Of a DNA stretch of 64,000 nucleotides, positions 49,433 through 62,432 are shown piece by piece (position 1 is the stretch's first letter; each line of letters starts with the position of its first letter). The stretch is from contig CABZHM010000003.1 in assembly GCA_902525625.1 (NCBI GenBank), forward strand, positions 1 to 64,000. The letters run 5' to 3'. A program made the translations under genes and the position numbers. Origin of the DNA: an uncultured Pelagibacteraceae bacterium (GTDB lineage Bacteria; Pseudomonadota; Alphaproteobacteria; Pelagibacterales; Pelagibacteraceae). A model generated the notes under the pieces. The model did not search any database and was not told where the DNA came from. It saw only the letters and a program-made list of their open reading frames with translations.

Positions 49433-50044
49433 ATGACAAATAAAATATTTGAACAAATGAGCAATCTTATTCCAATGGTTGTTGAACAATCTAATCGAGG
49501 TGAACGTGCATATGATATTTATTCCAGGTTATTAAAAGAAAGAATAATTTTTTTAACAGGTCAGATAAATGATAATGTTGCATCCTTAGTAACTGCGCAA
49601 TTATTATTTCTAGAAGCTGAGGATCCAAAAAAAGAAATATATTTATATATAAATAGTCCGGGTGGATTAGTGACAGCTGGTTTAGGTATTTACGATACTA
49701 TGCAATATGTCAAACCTGACATTTCAACTTTATGTATAGGACAAGCAGCTTCAATGGGTTCTTTTTTATTGTCTGCAGGAAAAAAAGGTAAAAGATTTTC
49801 TTTGCCAAATTCAAGAATAATGGTTCACCAACCTTCTGCAGGTTTTCAAGGTCAAGCTACAGATATAGAAATTCATGCTAATGAGGTTTTAGCTTTAAAA
49901 AAAAGATTAAATGAAATTTACTCTAAACACACCGGAAAAACTGTTGATGAAATAAAAACTGCTTTGGAGAGAGATAATTTTATGACTGCAGACTCAGCCA
50001 AGTCTTTTGGATTAATAGACGAAGTTGTGGAAAAAAGATCATAA
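49433..50044 (+). CDS. clpP: ATP-dependent Clp protease proteolytic subunit
   Basis: [55 protein letters not shown]. Confidence 0.97.
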   Translation: MTNKIFEQMSNLIPMVVEQSNRGERAYDIYSRLLKERIIFLTGQINDNVASLVTAQLLFLEAEDPKKEIYLYINSPGGLVTAGLGIYDTMQYVKPDISTLCIGQAASMGSFLLSAGKKGKRFSLPNSRIMVHQPSAGFQGQATDIEIHANEVLALKKRLNEIYSKHTGKTVDEIKTALERDNFMTADSAKSFGLIDEVVEKRS

Positions 50045-50133
50045 AACACAACATATTGAAAAAATAGTATTACAAACTTGATTACATCGAGACATTTATA
50101 ATAAAGTAATTTTATTGATTCGTTTTAAAACTT

Positions 50134-51402
50134 ATGAGCACTAATAATAAAAATATTCTCTATTGTTCTTTTTGTGGCAAGAGCCAACATGAAGTTAGAA
50201 AGCTGATTGCTGGTCCTACAGTTTTTATATGTGATGAATGTGTTGAACTATGCATGGATATCATCAAAGAAGAAAGCAAAGATACTCTTGTCAAACATCA
50301 AGATGGACTGCCTTCTCCCAAAGAAATTTGTTCAGTTTTAGATGATTATGTTATTGGTCAAGTTCACGCAAAAAAAGTTTTATCAGTAGCTGTTCATAAT
50401 CATTATAAAAGATTGAATTACGAAAGCAAAACAAATAAAAATGTTGAGTTGGCAAAATCAAACATACTTTTAGTTGGACCAACTGGTTGTGGAAAAACTT
50501 TATTAGCTCAAACTCTTGCAAGGATACTTGATGTCCCTTTTACAATGGCAGATGCAACCACATTAACTGAAGCAGGTTATGTAGGTGAGGATGTAGAAAA
50601 TATAATTTTAAAATTACTGCAAGCTGCAGATTACAATGTAGAAAAAGCCCAAAGAGGAATTGTGTATATTGATGAGGTTGATAAAATTAGTAGAAAATCT
50701 GAAAACCCATCAATTACAAGAGATGTATCTGGCGAAGGTGTTCAGCAAGCTTTATTAAAAATTATGGAAGGAACTATTGCAAGTGTTCCACCGCAAGGTG
50801 GAAGAAAACACCCTCAACAAGAATTTTTGCAAGTTGATACCACAAATATTTTATTTATTTGTGGAGGAGCTTTTGCAGGTTTGGATAGGATTATTTCTCA
50901 AAGGGATAAGGGTACATCAATTGGTTTCGGTGCAGATGTAAAAAATTCACAAGATAAAAAAACAGGTGAATGGATGAAAGGTTTAGAACCCGAAGATCTT
51001 CTTAAATATGGTTTGATTCCTGAATTTATTGGAAGATTGCCTATGATAGCAACATTAGAAGATTTAGATGAAAAATCTTTAATAAAGATATTACAAGAGC
51101 CAAAAAATTCTTTAGTAAAACAATATCAAGAACTTTTTAAACTTGATGGTGCTAAGTTAACTTTTAAAGATAATGCTTTAAAAGAGATTGCTCTAAAAGC
51201 GATAAGAAAAAAAACTGGTGCTAGAGGTTTGAGATCTATATTAGAAAATGTATTATTAAAAACAATGTATGACTTGCCTAGCCAAGATAATATTGAGGAA
51301 GTGATTATTGATTCTACTACTGTGAAAGGTCAGTCCCAACCAATTATGGTTCACTCTAAAACAGACAATAAATCCAAAACAAATAAGACAACAGCGGCGT
51401 AA
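50134..51402 (+). CDS. clpX: ATP-dependent Clp protease ATP-binding subunit ClpX
   Basis: [11 protein letters not shown] zinc finger, [22 protein letters not shown]. Confidence 0.97.
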   Translation: MSTNNKNILYCSFCGKSQHEVRKLIAGPTVFICDECVELCMDIIKEESKDTLVKHQDGLPSPKEICSVLDDYVIGQVHAKKVLSVAVHNHYKRLNYESKTNKNVELAKSNILLVGPTGCGKTLLAQTLARILDVPFTMADATTLTEAGYVGEDVENIILKLLQAADYNVEKAQRGIVYIDEVDKISRKSENPSITRDVSGEGVQQALLKIMEGTIASVPPQGGRKHPQQEFLQVDTTNILFICGGAFAGLDRIISQRDKGTSIGFGADVKNSQDKKTGEWMKGLEPEDLLKYGLIPEFIGRLPMIATLEDLDEKSLIKILQEPKNSLVKQYQELFKLDGAKLTFKDNALKEIALKAIRKKTGARGLRSILENVLLKTMYDLPSQDNIEEVIIDSTTVKGQSQPIMVHSKTDNKSKTNKTTAA

Positions 51403-51462
51403 TATCCTTAATAAATTGTAAAAAGGTATTGCAAAATAAATTATAATATCCATATTTACATC

Positions 51463-53841
51463 ATGGACATTAAAATTTCTTCACCTTTACTCCCACTCAG
51501 AGATATTGTGGTTTTCCCAAGTATGGTAATTCCTCTTTTTGTTGGAAGAGATAAATCAATTTCAGCTTTAAACGAGGTAATGAAAAAAGATAAAAAGATT
51601 ATATTAGTCACTCAAAAAAATTCTGAAATAGATGATCCAAAAAAGACAGACATATTTATGTATGGTTGTGAGGGAAGCATCTTACAGCTTTTAAAATTAC
51701 CAGATGGAACTGTCAAAGTTTTAGTTGAGGGAGTAAAAAGAGTTAAAATTTTGGATTTTAAGGATAATGAGAAATTTATTATATGTGACTACACGCCTTA
51801 CACTGATACTTTAAGTAGCGAGGAGGATTTGTTACCTCTTGCAGCAACGGCTGTAAGAAGATTAGAAAAATTAACTTCAATAAATAAAAAAATTTCTAGT
51901 GAAACCATAAGTAATATCAAACAATTAAAAGATCCATCTCAAATAGCTGATAATATAGCTTCACACATAACAGCTACAATTTCGGAGAAGCAGCAAATTT
52001 TTGAGACAATTGAAGTTAAAAAAAGACTTAACTCAATAATTAAATTGATGGAAAATGAAACAAGCATAATTGGTGTGGAGAAAAGAATTAGAGGAAGAGT
52101 TAAAACACAAATGGAAAAAACACAGCGAGAATATTATTTAAACGAACAATTAAAGGCGATACAGAAAGAACTAGGAGAGATTGAAGATGGAAAGGATGAG
52201 AGTACAAGTTTAAATAAATCTATCCTGAAGGCAAAAATGCCAAAGGAAGTAGAAAAAAAATGTTTGCAAGAACTTAAAAAATTAAAAAATATGAGCCCAA
52301 TGTCTGCTGAAGCAACAGTGGTGAGAAATTATTTAGATTGGATGATAGATTTACCATGGCATAAGAAAAGTGAAGTTGATATAGACTTAAAGAAAGCTTT
52401 AAATGTTTTGGATAAAGATCATTTTGGTTTAGAAAGAATTAAAGAACGTATTATTGAATTTTTAGCCGTACAAAAACGAATGGATAAAATTAAAGGTCCA
52501 ATTTTATGTTTAGTTGGTCCACCAGGTGTAGGAAAAACATCTTTGGGCAAATCAATTGCTAAAGCTACCAATAGAGAATTTGTTCGTATGTCAGTCGGAG
52601 GTATGAGAGATGAGGCTGAGATAAGAGGGCATAGAAGAACTTATATTGGATCGTTGCCAGGTAAAATTATCCAGATGATGAAAAAAGCTGGAACAAAAAA
52701 TCCATTAATTTTATTAGATGAAATAGACAAAATAGGAAATGATTATAGAGGAGACCCTTCTTCTGCTCTACTAGAAGCTTTAGATCCAGAACAAAACACA
52801 ACATTTAACGATCATTATCTTGAAGTTGATTATGATTTGTCAGATGTGATGTTTGTGACAACTGCAAATACTCTAAATATTTTACCACCTTTATTGGATA
52901 GAATGGAAGTTATTAGATTAGCTGGATATACGGAAGACGAAAAAATTAACATTGCTAATAAATTTCTATTACCAAAACAGATTAAAGATAACGGTGTTAA
53001 AGCAAATGAAATGAAGTTAGATGACAACATTATTAAAGAAATTATTAGAAGATACACTAGAGAGTCTGGTGTTAGAAATCTCGAAAGAGAAATTTCTAAG
53101 GTTGCAAGAAAAGTTGTAAAAAAAGTAGTCTCAGGTGAAGAAAAAGAAGTTAATGTTAATAATAAAAATTTATCAGAATTTCTTGGTGTTCCAAAACATA
53201 AATTTGGTGAGTTAGAATCTGACAATAAAGTTGGAATTGTTACTGGTTTAGCATGGACAGAATATGGTGGTGAAATACTAAAAATTGAAACGGTGACCAT
53301 GCCTGGAAAAGGAAGAATGCAAATCACTGGTAAATTAGGTGATGTTATGCAAGAGTCTGTCAAAGCTGCAAAATCATTTGTAAGATCGAAATGTTTAGAA
53401 TATGGAATTATACCACCTTTATTTGAAAAAAAAGATTTTCACATCCATGTTCCTGAAGGTGCAACACCAAAAGATGGTCCATCTGCAGGTATTGCGATGG
53501 TAACGTCAATTGTTTCATCCATTACTACAATACCGGTAAGAAAAGATGTTGCAATGACCGGAGAAGTTACTTTGACTGGTCAAGTTCTGCAAATTGGCGG
53601 CTTGAAAGAAAAACTATTAGCCGCACATAGAGCTGGGATAAAAGAAGTTTTAATACCTAAAGAAAATGAAAAGGATCTTGTCGACATGCCAAAAAAAATA
53701 ATTGATGATATTAAGATTACACCTGTTGAAAATGCTGATGAGGTACTTAAAATAGCCCTAACAAAAGAGCTTAAAAAAACGGAATGGGTTGAAGTAGATA
53801 TGTCTAAAAAAGATGACAAATCTCAAGCGAGTATCCAATAA
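51463..53841 (+). CDS. lon: Lon protease
   Basis: GPPGVGKTSLGKSIAKATNREFVRMSVGGMRDEAEIRGHRRTYIGSLPG, PKDGPSAGIAM catalytic Ser. Confidence 0.97.
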   Translation: MDIKISSPLLPLRDIVVFPSMVIPLFVGRDKSISALNEVMKKDKKIILVTQKNSEIDDPKKTDIFMYGCEGSILQLLKLPDGTVKVLVEGVKRVKILDFKDNEKFIICDYTPYTDTLSSEEDLLPLAATAVRRLEKLTSINKKISSETISNIKQLKDPSQIADNIASHITATISEKQQIFETIEVKKRLNSIIKLMENETSIIGVEKRIRGRVKTQMEKTQREYYLNEQLKAIQKELGEIEDGKDESTSLNKSILKAKMPKEVEKKCLQELKKLKNMSPMSAEATVVRNYLDWMIDLPWHKKSEVDIDLKKALNVLDKDHFGLERIKERIIEFLAVQKRMDKIKGPILCLVGPPGVGKTSLGKSIAKATNREFVRMSVGGMRDEAEIRGHRRTYIGSLPGKIIQMMKKAGTKNPLILLDEIDKIGNDYRGDPSSALLEALDPEQNTTFNDHYLEVDYDLSDVMFVTTANTLNILPPLLDRMEVIRLAGYTEDEKINIANKFLLPKQIKDNGVKANEMKLDDNIIKEIIRRYTRESGVRNLEREISKVARKVVKKVVSGEEKEVNVNNKNLSEFLGVPKHKFGELESDNKVGIVTGLAWTEYGGEILKIETVTMPGKGRMQITGKLGDVMQESVKAAKSFVRSKCLEYGIIPPLFEKKDFHIHVPEGATPKDGPSAGIAMVTSIVSSITTIPVRKDVAMTGEVTLTGQVLQIGGLKEKLLAAHRAGIKEVLIPKENEKDLVDMPKKIIDDIKITPVENADEVLKIALTKELKKTEWVEVDMSKKDDKSQASIQ

Positions 53842-53855
53842 TATAAGTTTATTTA

Positions 53856-53975
53856 ATGGAATTAATTTTATTTTTTTTATTACTAGTTCTTGTTGTTTAT
53901 TACTTATTTAGACCAACCTCCAAAGAGGAAGAAGATAATTTCAATTCCAAAAATAATTGGAGAGGTGGTTTTTAA
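53856..53975 (+). CDS. Single-TM microprotein (39 aa), LFRP family member B
   Basis: MELILFFLLLVLVVYYLFRPTSKEEEDNFNSKNNWRGGF*; homologous to 34963-35079. Confidence 0.65.
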   Translation: MELILFFLLLVLVVYYLFRPTSKEEEDNFNSKNNWRGGF

Positions 53976-54052
53976 ATATTTTCTGCATTTTTAAACAACT
54001 AATTAATCTTGACCTTATTAACTTAAAAGATATAAATCACTATTTTGGTCTT

Positions 54053-54128
54053 GGGCGGTTAGCTCAGTTGGTAGAGCATCTCGTTTACACCGAGGGGGTC
54101 AAAGGTTCGAGTCCTTTACTGCCCACCA
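54053..54128 (+). tRNA. tRNA-Val (anticodon TAC)
   Basis: GGGCGGT/ACTGCCC acceptor stem, anticodon loop TTTACAC, CCA encoded. Confidence 0.95.
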
Positions 54129-54143
54129 GAATAATAAATAAGT

Positions 54144-54220
54144 GGGGGTGTAGCTCAGTTGGTTAGAGCGATCGCCTGTCACGCGATAGGTCGAGGGTTC
54201 GAGTCCCTTCACTCCCGCCA
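54144..54220 (+). tRNA. tRNA-Asp (anticodon GTC)
   Basis: GGGGGTG/CACTCCC acceptor stem, CGCCTGTCACGCG anticodon arm, CCA encoded. Confidence 0.95.
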
Positions 54221-54232
54221 CTATAACAAATT

Positions 54233-54254
54233 AATAATGATAATCGTTATCATT
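54233..54254. promoter_or_regulatory. Fur-box-like palindrome upstream of nuo operon
   Basis: AATAATGATAATCGTTATC at 54233-54251 matches 17/19 of GATAATGATAATCATTATC; palindrome AATGATAATCGTTATCATT at 54236-54254. Confidence 0.6.
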
Positions 54255-54326
54255 TAGGCCATATATTTTAAATAATGTGACCTAACACCACTTCATCTAC
54301 CCACAAAAAATGATATATATTCCTAC

Positions 54327-54695
54327 ATGACTGCGGAATTTTTAAAAGATTATTTGCCTATAATTTTATTTTTAATAATTGCATTTGGTTTGAGTTGTGC
54401 ATTTATAGTAATAAATTTTATATTATCACCAAAAAATCCAGATCCAGAAAAACTATCAGCTTATGAGTGCGGATTTGAACCTTTTCAAGACTCAAGAATG
54501 GAGTTTGACGTAAGGTTTTATTTAGTTGCTATACTGTTCATAATTTTTGATTTAGAAATAGCTTTTCTTTTTCCATGGGCAATTTCGCTAGGCAAGATTG
54601 GTTTGTTAGGCTTTATATCAATGATGATTTTTTTATTCATATTAACTATTGGTTTTATTTATGAGTGGAAAAAAGGTGCATTAGACTGGGAATAA
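54327..54695 (+). CDS. nuoA: NADH-quinone oxidoreductase subunit A
   Basis: [43 protein letters not shown]. Confidence 0.96.
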   Translation: MTAEFLKDYLPIILFLIIAFGLSCAFIVINFILSPKNPDPEKLSAYECGFEPFQDSRMEFDVRFYLVAILFIIFDLEIAFLFPWAISLGKIGLLGFISMMIFLFILTIGFIYEWKKGALDWE

Positions 54696-54707
54696 TATTT
54701 TTATTAA

Positions 54708-55223
54708 ATGAATAATAAGTTAGAACAAGTACCTGAGGAATTTAAACAACTTGCTAAAGACTTTAGCGATAATGGTTTTATAACTACTTCATTAGAAAAT
54801 TTAGTAAACTGGTCAAGATCGGGATCATTGCATTGGATGACATTTGGTTTAGCTTGTTGTGCTGTAGAAATGATGCAAACCGCAATGCCAAGATATGATC
54901 TTGAAAGATTTGGAGCAGCTCCAAGAGGATCTCCTAGGCAATCCGATGTTATGATTGTGGCAGGAACACTAACAAATAAAATGGCTCCAGCATTGAGAAA
55001 AGTATATGATCAAATGCCAGAACCAAGATATGTAATATCAATGGGTAGTTGTGCGAATGGTGGTGGTTATTATCATTATTCATATTCTGTTGTCAGAGGT
55101 TGTGACCGTATCGTACCAGTTGATGTTTATGTACCAGGTTGCCCGCCTTCTGCTGAGGCGTTGTTATACGGAATAATGCAATTACAAAAAAAAATTAGAA
55201 ACAAGGGTTCTTTTAATAGATAA
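54708..55223 (+). CDS. nuoB: NADH-quinone oxidoreductase subunit B
   Basis: [61 protein letters not shown]. Confidence 0.97.
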   Translation: MNNKLEQVPEEFKQLAKDFSDNGFITTSLENLVNWSRSGSLHWMTFGLACCAVEMMQTAMPRYDLERFGAAPRGSPRQSDVMIVAGTLTNKMAPALRKVYDQMPEPRYVISMGSCANGGGYYHYSYSVVRGCDRIVPVDVYVPGCPPSAEALLYGIMQLQKKIRNKGSFNR

Positions 55224-55224
55224 T

Positions 55225-55830
55225 ATGAAAAATTTAATTGATTTAGAAAAAAAAATAAATTCCGAACTTACTACAAAGATAAATAAAACTAAGATTAAAC
55301 ATAACCAAATTTATATTGAAATCGATAAAGATGATTTAATTGATGTTTTATTATTTGTTAAAACTAATAAAGATGCAAAATTTAGACAACTGATAGATAT
55401 CACAGTTGTAGACTATCCGGAGGAATTACAAAGATTTAAAATTGTATACTTACTTTTGAGTCATGAGTTTAATCAAAGAGTGATTTTGAGTTATTTTATA
55501 AATGAAAAAGAAGTTATATCTTCTATAACATCTATTTTTCCATCAGCAAATTGGATGGAAAGAGAAGTTTTTGATATGTATGGTGTAAACTTTAAAGACC
55601 ATCCTGATCTAAGAAGAATACTTACAGATTATGGTTTTGAAGGTCATCCCTTGAGAAAAGATTTCCCTTTAACTGGTCATATAGAGTCAAGGTATAGTGA
55701 AGAACAAAAAAAAGTAATTAACGAGCCAGTAAAATTAGAACAGAATTACAGAAATTTTGACTATGAAAGTCCATGGGAAGGTACAAAATATATTAAAGAG
55801 CAAACAAAAACAGATGACAAAAAAAATTAA
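55225..55830 (+). CDS. nuoC: NADH-quinone oxidoreductase subunit C
   Basis: [43 protein letters not shown]. Confidence 0.96.
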   Translation: MKNLIDLEKKINSELTTKINKTKIKHNQIYIEIDKDDLIDVLLFVKTNKDAKFRQLIDITVVDYPEELQRFKIVYLLLSHEFNQRVILSYFINEKEVISSITSIFPSANWMEREVFDMYGVNFKDHPDLRRILTDYGFEGHPLRKDFPLTGHIESRYSEEQKKVINEPVKLEQNYRNFDYESPWEGTKYIKEQTKTDDKKN

Positions 55831-56989
55831 AAATTTAAATCTAAATTTTGGACCTCAACACCCGGCAGCTCATGGAGTGTTAAGGCTTATACTTGAATTA
55901 GATGGGGAGGTAGTAGAAAAAGCTGATCCACATATTGGATTATTACATCGAGGAACTGAAAAACTTATAGAAAATAAAACTTATATGCAAGCTGTGCCTT
56001 ATTTTGATCGTCTTGATTACGTTGCTCCAATGAATCAAGAGCATGCCTTTGCTTTGGCAATTGAAAAAATCTTAGGAATTGATGTGCCTATAAGAGCTCA
56101 ATATATAAGAGTAATGTTTTGTGAGATTGGCAGAATTTTAAGTCATATTTTAAATGTCACAACTCAGGCATTGGATGTTGGTGCTTTAACTCCGTCCCTA
56201 TGGGGATTTGAGGAAAGAGAAACTTTAATGACATTTTATGAGCGAGCTTCCGGATCTAGATTACATGCAAATTATTTTAGAGCTGGAGGTGTTCATCAAG
56301 ATTTACCAGTTGGGCTAGAGAGAGATATTGCAAAGTTTTGTGAAACTTTCCCAAAAGTCATAAATGATTTAGAAAATTTGTTGACTGACAATAGAATATT
56401 TAAACAAAGAAATGTAGATATTGGAGTCGTTACAAAAGAGGATGCACTTGATTATTCATTTAGTGGTGTAATGATAAGGGGTTCGGGTGTTCCATGGGAT
56501 TTAAGAAAGTCACAACCATACGATTGTTATGATCAATTAGAGTTTAAGATACCTATTGGTAAGAATGGAGATTGTTATGATCGATATTTGTGCAGAATAG
56601 AGGAAATGAAAGAAAGTGTTTTTATAATTAAACAATGCTTAGCAAAGATGGAAAAAGGTCCAATTAAAACTTTTGATGGTAAAATTTCACCACCATCAAA
56701 AAAAGAGATTAAACAATCAATGGAAGCTTTAATACATCATTTTAAATTATTTACAGAGGGATATAGAGTTCCTGATGATGAAATATATACAGCAGTAGAA
56801 GCTCCCAAAGGTGAGTTTGGCGTTTATTTAATTTCTGATGGATCTAGTAAACCTTACAAATGTAAAATTAGAGCTCCAGGATTTTCGCATCTTCAATCTA
56901 TGGATTATTTAATAAAAGGTCATATGTTGGCAGATGTACCAGCTGTTCTTGGATCTTTAGATATAGTTTTTGGTGAGGTTGATAGATGA
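55814..56989 (+). CDS. nuoD: NADH-quinone oxidoreductase subunit D
   Basis: [32 protein letters not shown]; start set to [17 protein letters not shown] inside the track ORF. Confidence 0.96.
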   Translation: MTKKIKNLNLNFGPQHPAAHGVLRLILELDGEVVEKADPHIGLLHRGTEKLIENKTYMQAVPYFDRLDYVAPMNQEHAFALAIEKILGIDVPIRAQYIRVMFCEIGRILSHILNVTTQALDVGALTPSLWGFEERETLMTFYERASGSRLHANYFRAGGVHQDLPVGLERDIAKFCETFPKVINDLENLLTDNRIFKQRNVDIGVVTKEDALDYSFSGVMIRGSGVPWDLRKSQPYDCYDQLEFKIPIGKNGDCYDRYLCRIEEMKESVFIIKQCLAKMEKGPIKTFDGKISPPSKKEIKQSMEALIHHFKLFTEGYRVPDDEIYTAVEAPKGEFGVYLISDGSSKPYKCKIRAPGFSHLQSMDYLIKGHMLADVPAVLGSLDIVFGEVDR

Positions 56990-57594
56990 GTTTAAAAAGA
57001 CCTGCAAAAAAACAACCTGAAAGCTTCGAATTTAATTCTTCATCTTTAGATACGGCAAATAAGATTATTGCAAAATATCCAGAGGGCAAACAACAAAGTG
57101 CTGTGATGGCGTTACTTTACATCGCACAAAGACAAAATAATAATTGGATACCTCTTGCTGCCATGAAATATATAGCAAAAATTTTAGATATGCCTTACAT
57201 AAAAGTTTATGAGGTTGCAACATTTTACAGTATGTATAATTTATCACCGGTCGGTAAGTATTTTGTTCAAGTATGCACAACAACTCCTTGTATGATAAGG
57301 GGAGCAAATGAATTAGTTGAGGCATGCAAAGAAAAGATATCTGAAAATGAGTCTGAGCTTTCACCAGATAAAAGCTGTTCTTGGATGGAAGTTGAGTGTT
57401 TAGGTGCTTGTGTTAATGCACCAATGATGCAAATTAACGATGAGTATTATGAAGATTTAAACAAAGAAAAAACACTAAAGATTTTAGATAAGGTTTTGAA
57501 AGGTGATACTCCAAAAGCTGGATCATATAGAGGAAGAGTAAACAATGAGCCAGAGAATAATAGAAAAACACTAATGGAATTTAAAAATGCTTAA
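56986..57594 (+). CDS. nuoE: NADH-quinone oxidoreductase subunit E
   Basis: [30 protein letters not shown]. Confidence 0.95.
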   Translation: MSLKRPAKKQPESFEFNSSSLDTANKIIAKYPEGKQQSAVMALLYIAQRQNNNWIPLAAMKYIAKILDMPYIKVYEVATFYSMYNLSPVGKYFVQVCTTTPCMIRGANELVEACKEKISENESELSPDKSCSWMEVECLGACVNAPMMQINDEYYEDLNKEKTLKILDKVLKGDTPKAGSYRGRVNNEPENNRKTLMEFKNA

Positions 57595-58915
57595 GGATAA
57601 AGATAGAATTTTTCAAAACTTATATAACGATTTGGGCTCTGATATATTTTCAGCTCAAAAAAGAGGTGACTGGGTTGATACTAAAAAAATTATAAGTAAA
57701 GGAAGAGATTGGATCATTAATGAGATAAAAGAGTCTCAACTTAGAGGAAGAGGTGGTGCAGGATTTCCAACAGGTTTAAAATGGTCTTTTGCACCTAAAG
57801 AAGTTGGATCACGGCCACATTATTTAGTGATTAATGCTGATGAGTCAGAACCAGGAACCTGTAAGGATAGAGATATTTTAAGATTTGAACCTCATAAATT
57901 AATTGAAGGTTGTTTGATTGCATCCTACGCAGTTCAAGCCCATGTTTGCTATATTTATATTAGAGGTGAGTATTTCGTTGATGGACAAAAACTTCAAGCT
58001 GCTATTGACGATGCTTATGAAAAAAAACTGATCGGAAAAAATGCATCTGGAACTGGATGGGATCTTGATATCTATATTCACTATGGTGCTGGAGCCTATA
58101 TTTGTGGCGAAGAAACAGCATTATTAGAGAGTATTGAAGGAAACAAAGGTCAGCCAAGATTGAAGCCACCTTTCCCTGCTTTAGTCGGACTTTATGGTTG
58201 TCCAACAATAATCAATAATGTTGAAACTATAGCTGTAGTTCCAACTATACTTAGAAGAGGTGGAAAATGGTTTGCATCGTTAGGAAGGGAAAAAAATACA
58301 GGTACAAAAATTTTCTGTATTTCTGGAAACGTTAATTCTCCATGTAATGTTGAAGAGGAAATGAATATTCCTCTTAAGGAGTTAATCGAAGTACATGCTG
58401 GAGGTGTAGTTGGTGGATGGGATAATTTACAAGCGGTAATACCAGGTGGATCATCAATGCCTCTTATTCCAAAAGAAAAATGTGAAACCTTAACAATGGA
58501 TTTTGACTCATTAGTGGCTGAGAAAAGTGGATTAGGAACTGCAGGTGTGGTCGTTATCAATAAAGATCAAGATATTATTAAATGTATGGCTAGAATAGCA
58601 AGGTTTTATAAACATGAAAGTTGTGGCCAGTGTACACCATGTAGAGAAGGATCTGGCTGGATGTGGAGAATGCTAGAGAGAATGGCAAAGGGTGATGCAT
58701 CAAAAGATGAAATAGAAATGTTAGGTGATGTAACAAAACAAATAGAGGGACATACTATATGTGCTTTTGGAGAAGGATCTTCATGGCCAGTTCAAGGATT
58801 ACTAAGACACTTTAAAGATGAAATTAAGAAAAGAAATAAATTTGACCCAATTGTTAAAGAAAATAAAAATATTCCTTATTTGGTTGATCAACATTTATTA
58901 GATAAAAATGCTTAA
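57587..58915 (+). CDS. nuoF: NADH-quinone oxidoreductase subunit F
   Basis: [44 protein letters not shown]. Confidence 0.97.
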   Translation: MLKDKDRIFQNLYNDLGSDIFSAQKRGDWVDTKKIISKGRDWIINEIKESQLRGRGGAGFPTGLKWSFAPKEVGSRPHYLVINADESEPGTCKDRDILRFEPHKLIEGCLIASYAVQAHVCYIYIRGEYFVDGQKLQAAIDDAYEKKLIGKNASGTGWDLDIYIHYGAGAYICGEETALLESIEGNKGQPRLKPPFPALVGLYGCPTIINNVETIAVVPTILRRGGKWFASLGREKNTGTKIFCISGNVNSPCNVEEEMNIPLKELIEVHAGGVVGGWDNLQAVIPGGSSMPLIPKEKCETLTMDFDSLVAEKSGLGTAGVVVINKDQDIIKCMARIARFYKHESCGQCTPCREGSGWMWRMLERMAKGDASKDEIEMLGDVTKQIEGHTICAFGEGSSWPVQGLLRHFKDEIKKRNKFDPIVKENKNIPYLVDQHLLDKNA

Positions 58916-60941
58916 ATTAAAAGTAAACGATATTGAAGTTGAGGTTGAAGAGGGTTTAACTGTTCTTCAAGCTTGTGAAAAAGCAGGGGCTGAAATTCCG
59001 AGATTTTGTTATCATGAAAGATTATCAATAGCGGGAAATTGTAGAATGTGTTTAGTTGAAATGGAAAAATCTCCCAAACCAGTGGCCTCATGTGCAATGC
59101 CAGCGGCTGATGGAATGGTGATAAGAACAAATACACCTAAAATAGAAAAATCTAGAAAAGGTGTAATGGAATTTTTATTAGCAAATCACCCATTAGATTG
59201 TCCTGTTTGTGACCAAGGTGGAGAATGTGACCTTCAAGATCAATCAATGTTTTATGGTATTGATAAGTCAAGATTTAAAGAGAACAAAAGGGCAGTTCCA
59301 GACAAGAACATGGGTCCATTAATAAAGACTCAAATGACAAGATGTATCCATTGCACGAGATGTGTGAGATTTGCAACAGAAATAGCAGGTGTTCCAGAAT
59401 TAGGTGCTATTGGAAGAGGGGAAGATATGCAGATAACTACATATTTGGAACAGTCTGTTCAATCAGAGTTATCAGGAAATGTTATAGATCTTTGTCCAGT
59501 TGGGGCTCTCACTTCAAAACCTTATGTTTTTGAAGCAAGACCATGGGAACTTAAAAAAACTGAAACTATAGATGTGATGGATGCTGTTGGATCTAATATA
59601 AGAGTTGATACATATGATTGGGAAGTGAAAAGAGTATTACCAATAATAAATGAGGATATAAATGAGGAATGGATCTCAGATAAAACAAGATATGCCTGTG
59701 ATGGATTATTAAACCAACGATTAGATAATCCATATATAAAATACAATAATAAGTTTGAAAAAGCTTCTTGGGACGAAGTTTACAAAATAATTAAATCAAA
59801 AATTGAAAATACTGACAGTAAAAAGATATGTGGTTTTGTTGGAGATATTTCAAATATGGAGGCAAGTTTTATTTTCAAAGAATTTTTGGAAAGAACAATA
59901 AATACAAAAAATTACGAGTCTAGATCTATAAAAACTTTTATCGATAGTTCATTTAGAGAAAATTACATATTTAATTCAAAAATAAATGGAATTGAGGAGT
60001 CGGATTTAATCTTAATGGTTGGAACCAACCCAAGATATGAAGCAACAATGATAAATGCAAGAATTAGAAAAGCATTTTTGAATAATAATACAAAGATTAT
60101 ATCCCTGAATAATGTTGGAGATCTTACTTATCCATATGAAAGTTTAGATGGAAATACGCAAACAATAAAAGATATTTTTGAGATTGAAAATAAATTGTCG
60201 AAAAAAATAATCAATTCAAAAAGACCTTTAATTATATTTGGTGAGTCTTTTTTAAGAATTAAATCTGCTCAATACTTATTTAATTCACTTAAAAATTTTT
60301 TAAAAAAGAATGATAAAATTTCAAGTGAATGGAATCCACTTAATGTATTGTCAGTAGATGCGGGAACAGTTGGTAATTTGGATTTAGATATAATTGATAA
60401 AAATAATAAATTACTTGATGAAGTGAAGGAAAACAAATTTGAAATTATTTATCTGCTTGGACGAGACAACCTAGATTTTAAGAAGAAAAATGAATTTATT
60501 ATCTATCAAGGTAGTCATGGCGACAGAGGTGCAGAGATTGCAGATATTATTTTACCTGGTGCTGCCTACACAGAGCAATCAGGACATTATACAAACTTAG
60601 AGGGAAAAATTCAAAAAGCTTACAAAGCATCATACCCACCTGGTGATGCAAAAGAGGATTGGCAAATAATCAATGATCTTGCAGAGGTAATGAATAATAG
60701 AAAGCTTTTTAATGATATAGATGAGCTTGAAAGTAGTATGTTTAATTATTTAAAAATAAAACAGGAGCAAAAAAATTCTGATTTTATTGAAAAGGTTGAA
60801 CAAAAAACTTTTGAAAATGAAAAAATAAAAGTTGAATTTAAAGATTATTATTTCTCTAATGTAGTTGCCCGTGCATCAAAAACAATGTTTGAATGTAATA
60901 ATTCAAAGTTAGTTTTAAAAAAAACAGGGACAGAGGGATAA
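58908..60941 (+). CDS. nuoG: NADH-quinone oxidoreductase subunit G
   Basis: [51 protein letters not shown]. Confidence 0.96.
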   Translation: MLKLKVNDIEVEVEEGLTVLQACEKAGAEIPRFCYHERLSIAGNCRMCLVEMEKSPKPVASCAMPAADGMVIRTNTPKIEKSRKGVMEFLLANHPLDCPVCDQGGECDLQDQSMFYGIDKSRFKENKRAVPDKNMGPLIKTQMTRCIHCTRCVRFATEIAGVPELGAIGRGEDMQITTYLEQSVQSELSGNVIDLCPVGALTSKPYVFEARPWELKKTETIDVMDAVGSNIRVDTYDWEVKRVLPIINEDINEEWISDKTRYACDGLLNQRLDNPYIKYNNKFEKASWDEVYKIIKSKIENTDSKKICGFVGDISNMEASFIFKEFLERTINTKNYESRSIKTFIDSSFRENYIFNSKINGIEESDLILMVGTNPRYEATMINARIRKAFLNNNTKIISLNNVGDLTYPYESLDGNTQTIKDIFEIENKLSKKIINSKRPLIIFGESFLRIKSAQYLFNSLKNFLKKNDKISSEWNPLNVLSVDAGTVGNLDLDIIDKNNKLLDEVKENKFEIIYLLGRDNLDFKKKNEFIIYQGSHGDRGAEIADIILPGAAYTEQSGHYTNLEGKIQKAYKASYPPGDAKEDWQIINDLAEVMNNRKLFNDIDELESSMFNYLKIKQEQKNSDFIEKVEQKTFENEKIKVEFKDYYFSNVVARASKTMFECNNSKLVLKKTGTEG

Positions 60942-60944
60942 TAA

Positions 60945-61943
60945 ATGGAATATTTAGATTTAATTTTTCAGGAAACATATAAGATTTTATTTTTATTAGT
61001 GCCAGTTTTAGTATCTGTCGCAATGGTCGTTTGGTTAGATAGAAGGGTTTGGGCTTTTGTTCAAAAAAGACAAGGTCCGAATGTGGTTGGTCCATTTGGT
61101 TTACTACAAACTTTGGCTGACGCGCTTAAATATATATTTAAAGAAATTATTATTCCTGCTAGCTCAAATAAAATAATTTTTATTTTAGCCCCTATCATTA
61201 CAATGACCTTAGCTTTAATAGCCTGGGCTGTAATTCCTTTTGGTGTTGATCAAGTTTTAGCTGATATTAACGTGGGAATTTTATATATATTTGCTATTTC
61301 GTCATTGGGTGTCTACGGAATAATAATGGGAGGATGGGCCTCAAATTCTAAATACCCATTTTTAGGGGCAATAAGATCAGCGGCACAAATGGTTTCTTAT
61401 GAGGTATCAATTGGAATAATAATTATAAATGTATTGTTGTGTGTGGGGTCATTAAATTTAAATGATATAGTGCTTGCTCAAAAAGATATGTGGTTTGTTA
61501 TTCCACTATTTCCAATGTTTGTAATTTTTTTTATATCAGCTTTAGCTGAAACAAATAGACCACCTTTTGATTTACCAGAGGCAGAGGCAGAATTAGTTGC
61601 AGGGTATCAAACAGAGTATTCTGGAATGATGTATGCAATGTTTTGGTTAGGAGAGTATGCAAATATTCTGTTAATGTGTGCTTTAGGATCAATCTTATTT
61701 TTAGGAGGATGGTTATCTCCTGTCGAACTTTATCCATTTAACTTAATTCCAGGAGCGCTTTGGTTAATTTTTAAGATATTATTCTTATTTATACTTTTTG
61801 CATTGGTAAAAGCTATTGTACCAAGATATAGATATGATCAGCTTATGAGACTAGGTTGGAAAATATTTTTACCATTATCTTTAACTTATGTTATTTTAAC
61901 TGCCAGTTTCCTTTTTTATTTTAACCTTTTACCTACTAGCTAA
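60945..61943 (+). CDS. nuoH: NADH-quinone oxidoreductase subunit H
   Basis: [58 protein letters not shown]. Confidence 0.97.
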   Translation: MEYLDLIFQETYKILFLLVPVLVSVAMVVWLDRRVWAFVQKRQGPNVVGPFGLLQTLADALKYIFKEIIIPASSNKIIFILAPIITMTLALIAWAVIPFGVDQVLADINVGILYIFAISSLGVYGIIMGGWASNSKYPFLGAIRSAAQMVSYEVSIGIIIINVLLCVGSLNLNDIVLAQKDMWFVIPLFPMFVIFFISALAETNRPPFDLPEAEAELVAGYQTEYSGMMYAMFWLGEYANILLMCALGSILFLGGWLSPVELYPFNLIPGALWLIFKILFLFILFALVKAIVPRYRYDQLMRLGWKIFLPLSLTYVILTASFLFYFNLLPTS

Positions 61944-62429
61944 ATGAAAATTTCTAGATTTATAAAAACAATATTTATGACAGATTTTGTTGGCGGGCTC
62001 TTTATTGCAACAAAAGAATTATTTAAATCCAAAAAAACTATTAATTATCCATTTGAAAAAGGTAAGATAAGTCCAAGATTTAGAGGTGAACATGCTTTAA
62101 GAAGATATCCTAACGGTGAAGAAAGGTGTATTGCATGTAAATTATGTGAAGCAGTTTGTCCTGCTCAAGCTATTACTATTGAGTCATCACAAAGATCAGA
62201 TGGTAGCAGAAAAACAACTCGTTATGATATCGATATGATGAAGTGTATTTACTGTGGATTATGTGAGGAGTCTTGTCCTGTAGATGCAATAGTCCAAGGA
62301 CCAAATTTTGAATTTTCTACAGAAACTCGTGAGGAGCTCTATTATACTAAAGAAAAACTTCTTGATAATGGAGACAGATGGGAAAATATTTTGGCAGCAA
62401 ATATTAAGTCAGATAATCCTTACAGATAA
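61944..62429 (+). CDS. nuoI: NADH-quinone oxidoreductase subunit I
   Basis: [16 protein letters not shown] and [16 protein letters not shown] ferredoxin motifs. Confidence 0.97.
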   Translation: MKISRFIKTIFMTDFVGGLFIATKELFKSKKTINYPFEKGKISPRFRGEHALRRYPNGEERCIACKLCEAVCPAQAITIESSQRSDGSRKTTRYDIDMMKCIYCGLCEESCPVDAIVQGPNFEFSTETREELYYTKEKLLDNGDRWENILAANIKSDNPYR

Positions 62430-62432
62430 TTT

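Noticed and set aside
53957-54166. 69-aa + ORF across the tRNA genes (GRLAQLVEHLVYTEGVKGSSPLLPTR)
   Set aside because: Typical spurious translation of tRNA sequence (LAQLVEH...GSSP is a known annotation artefact)
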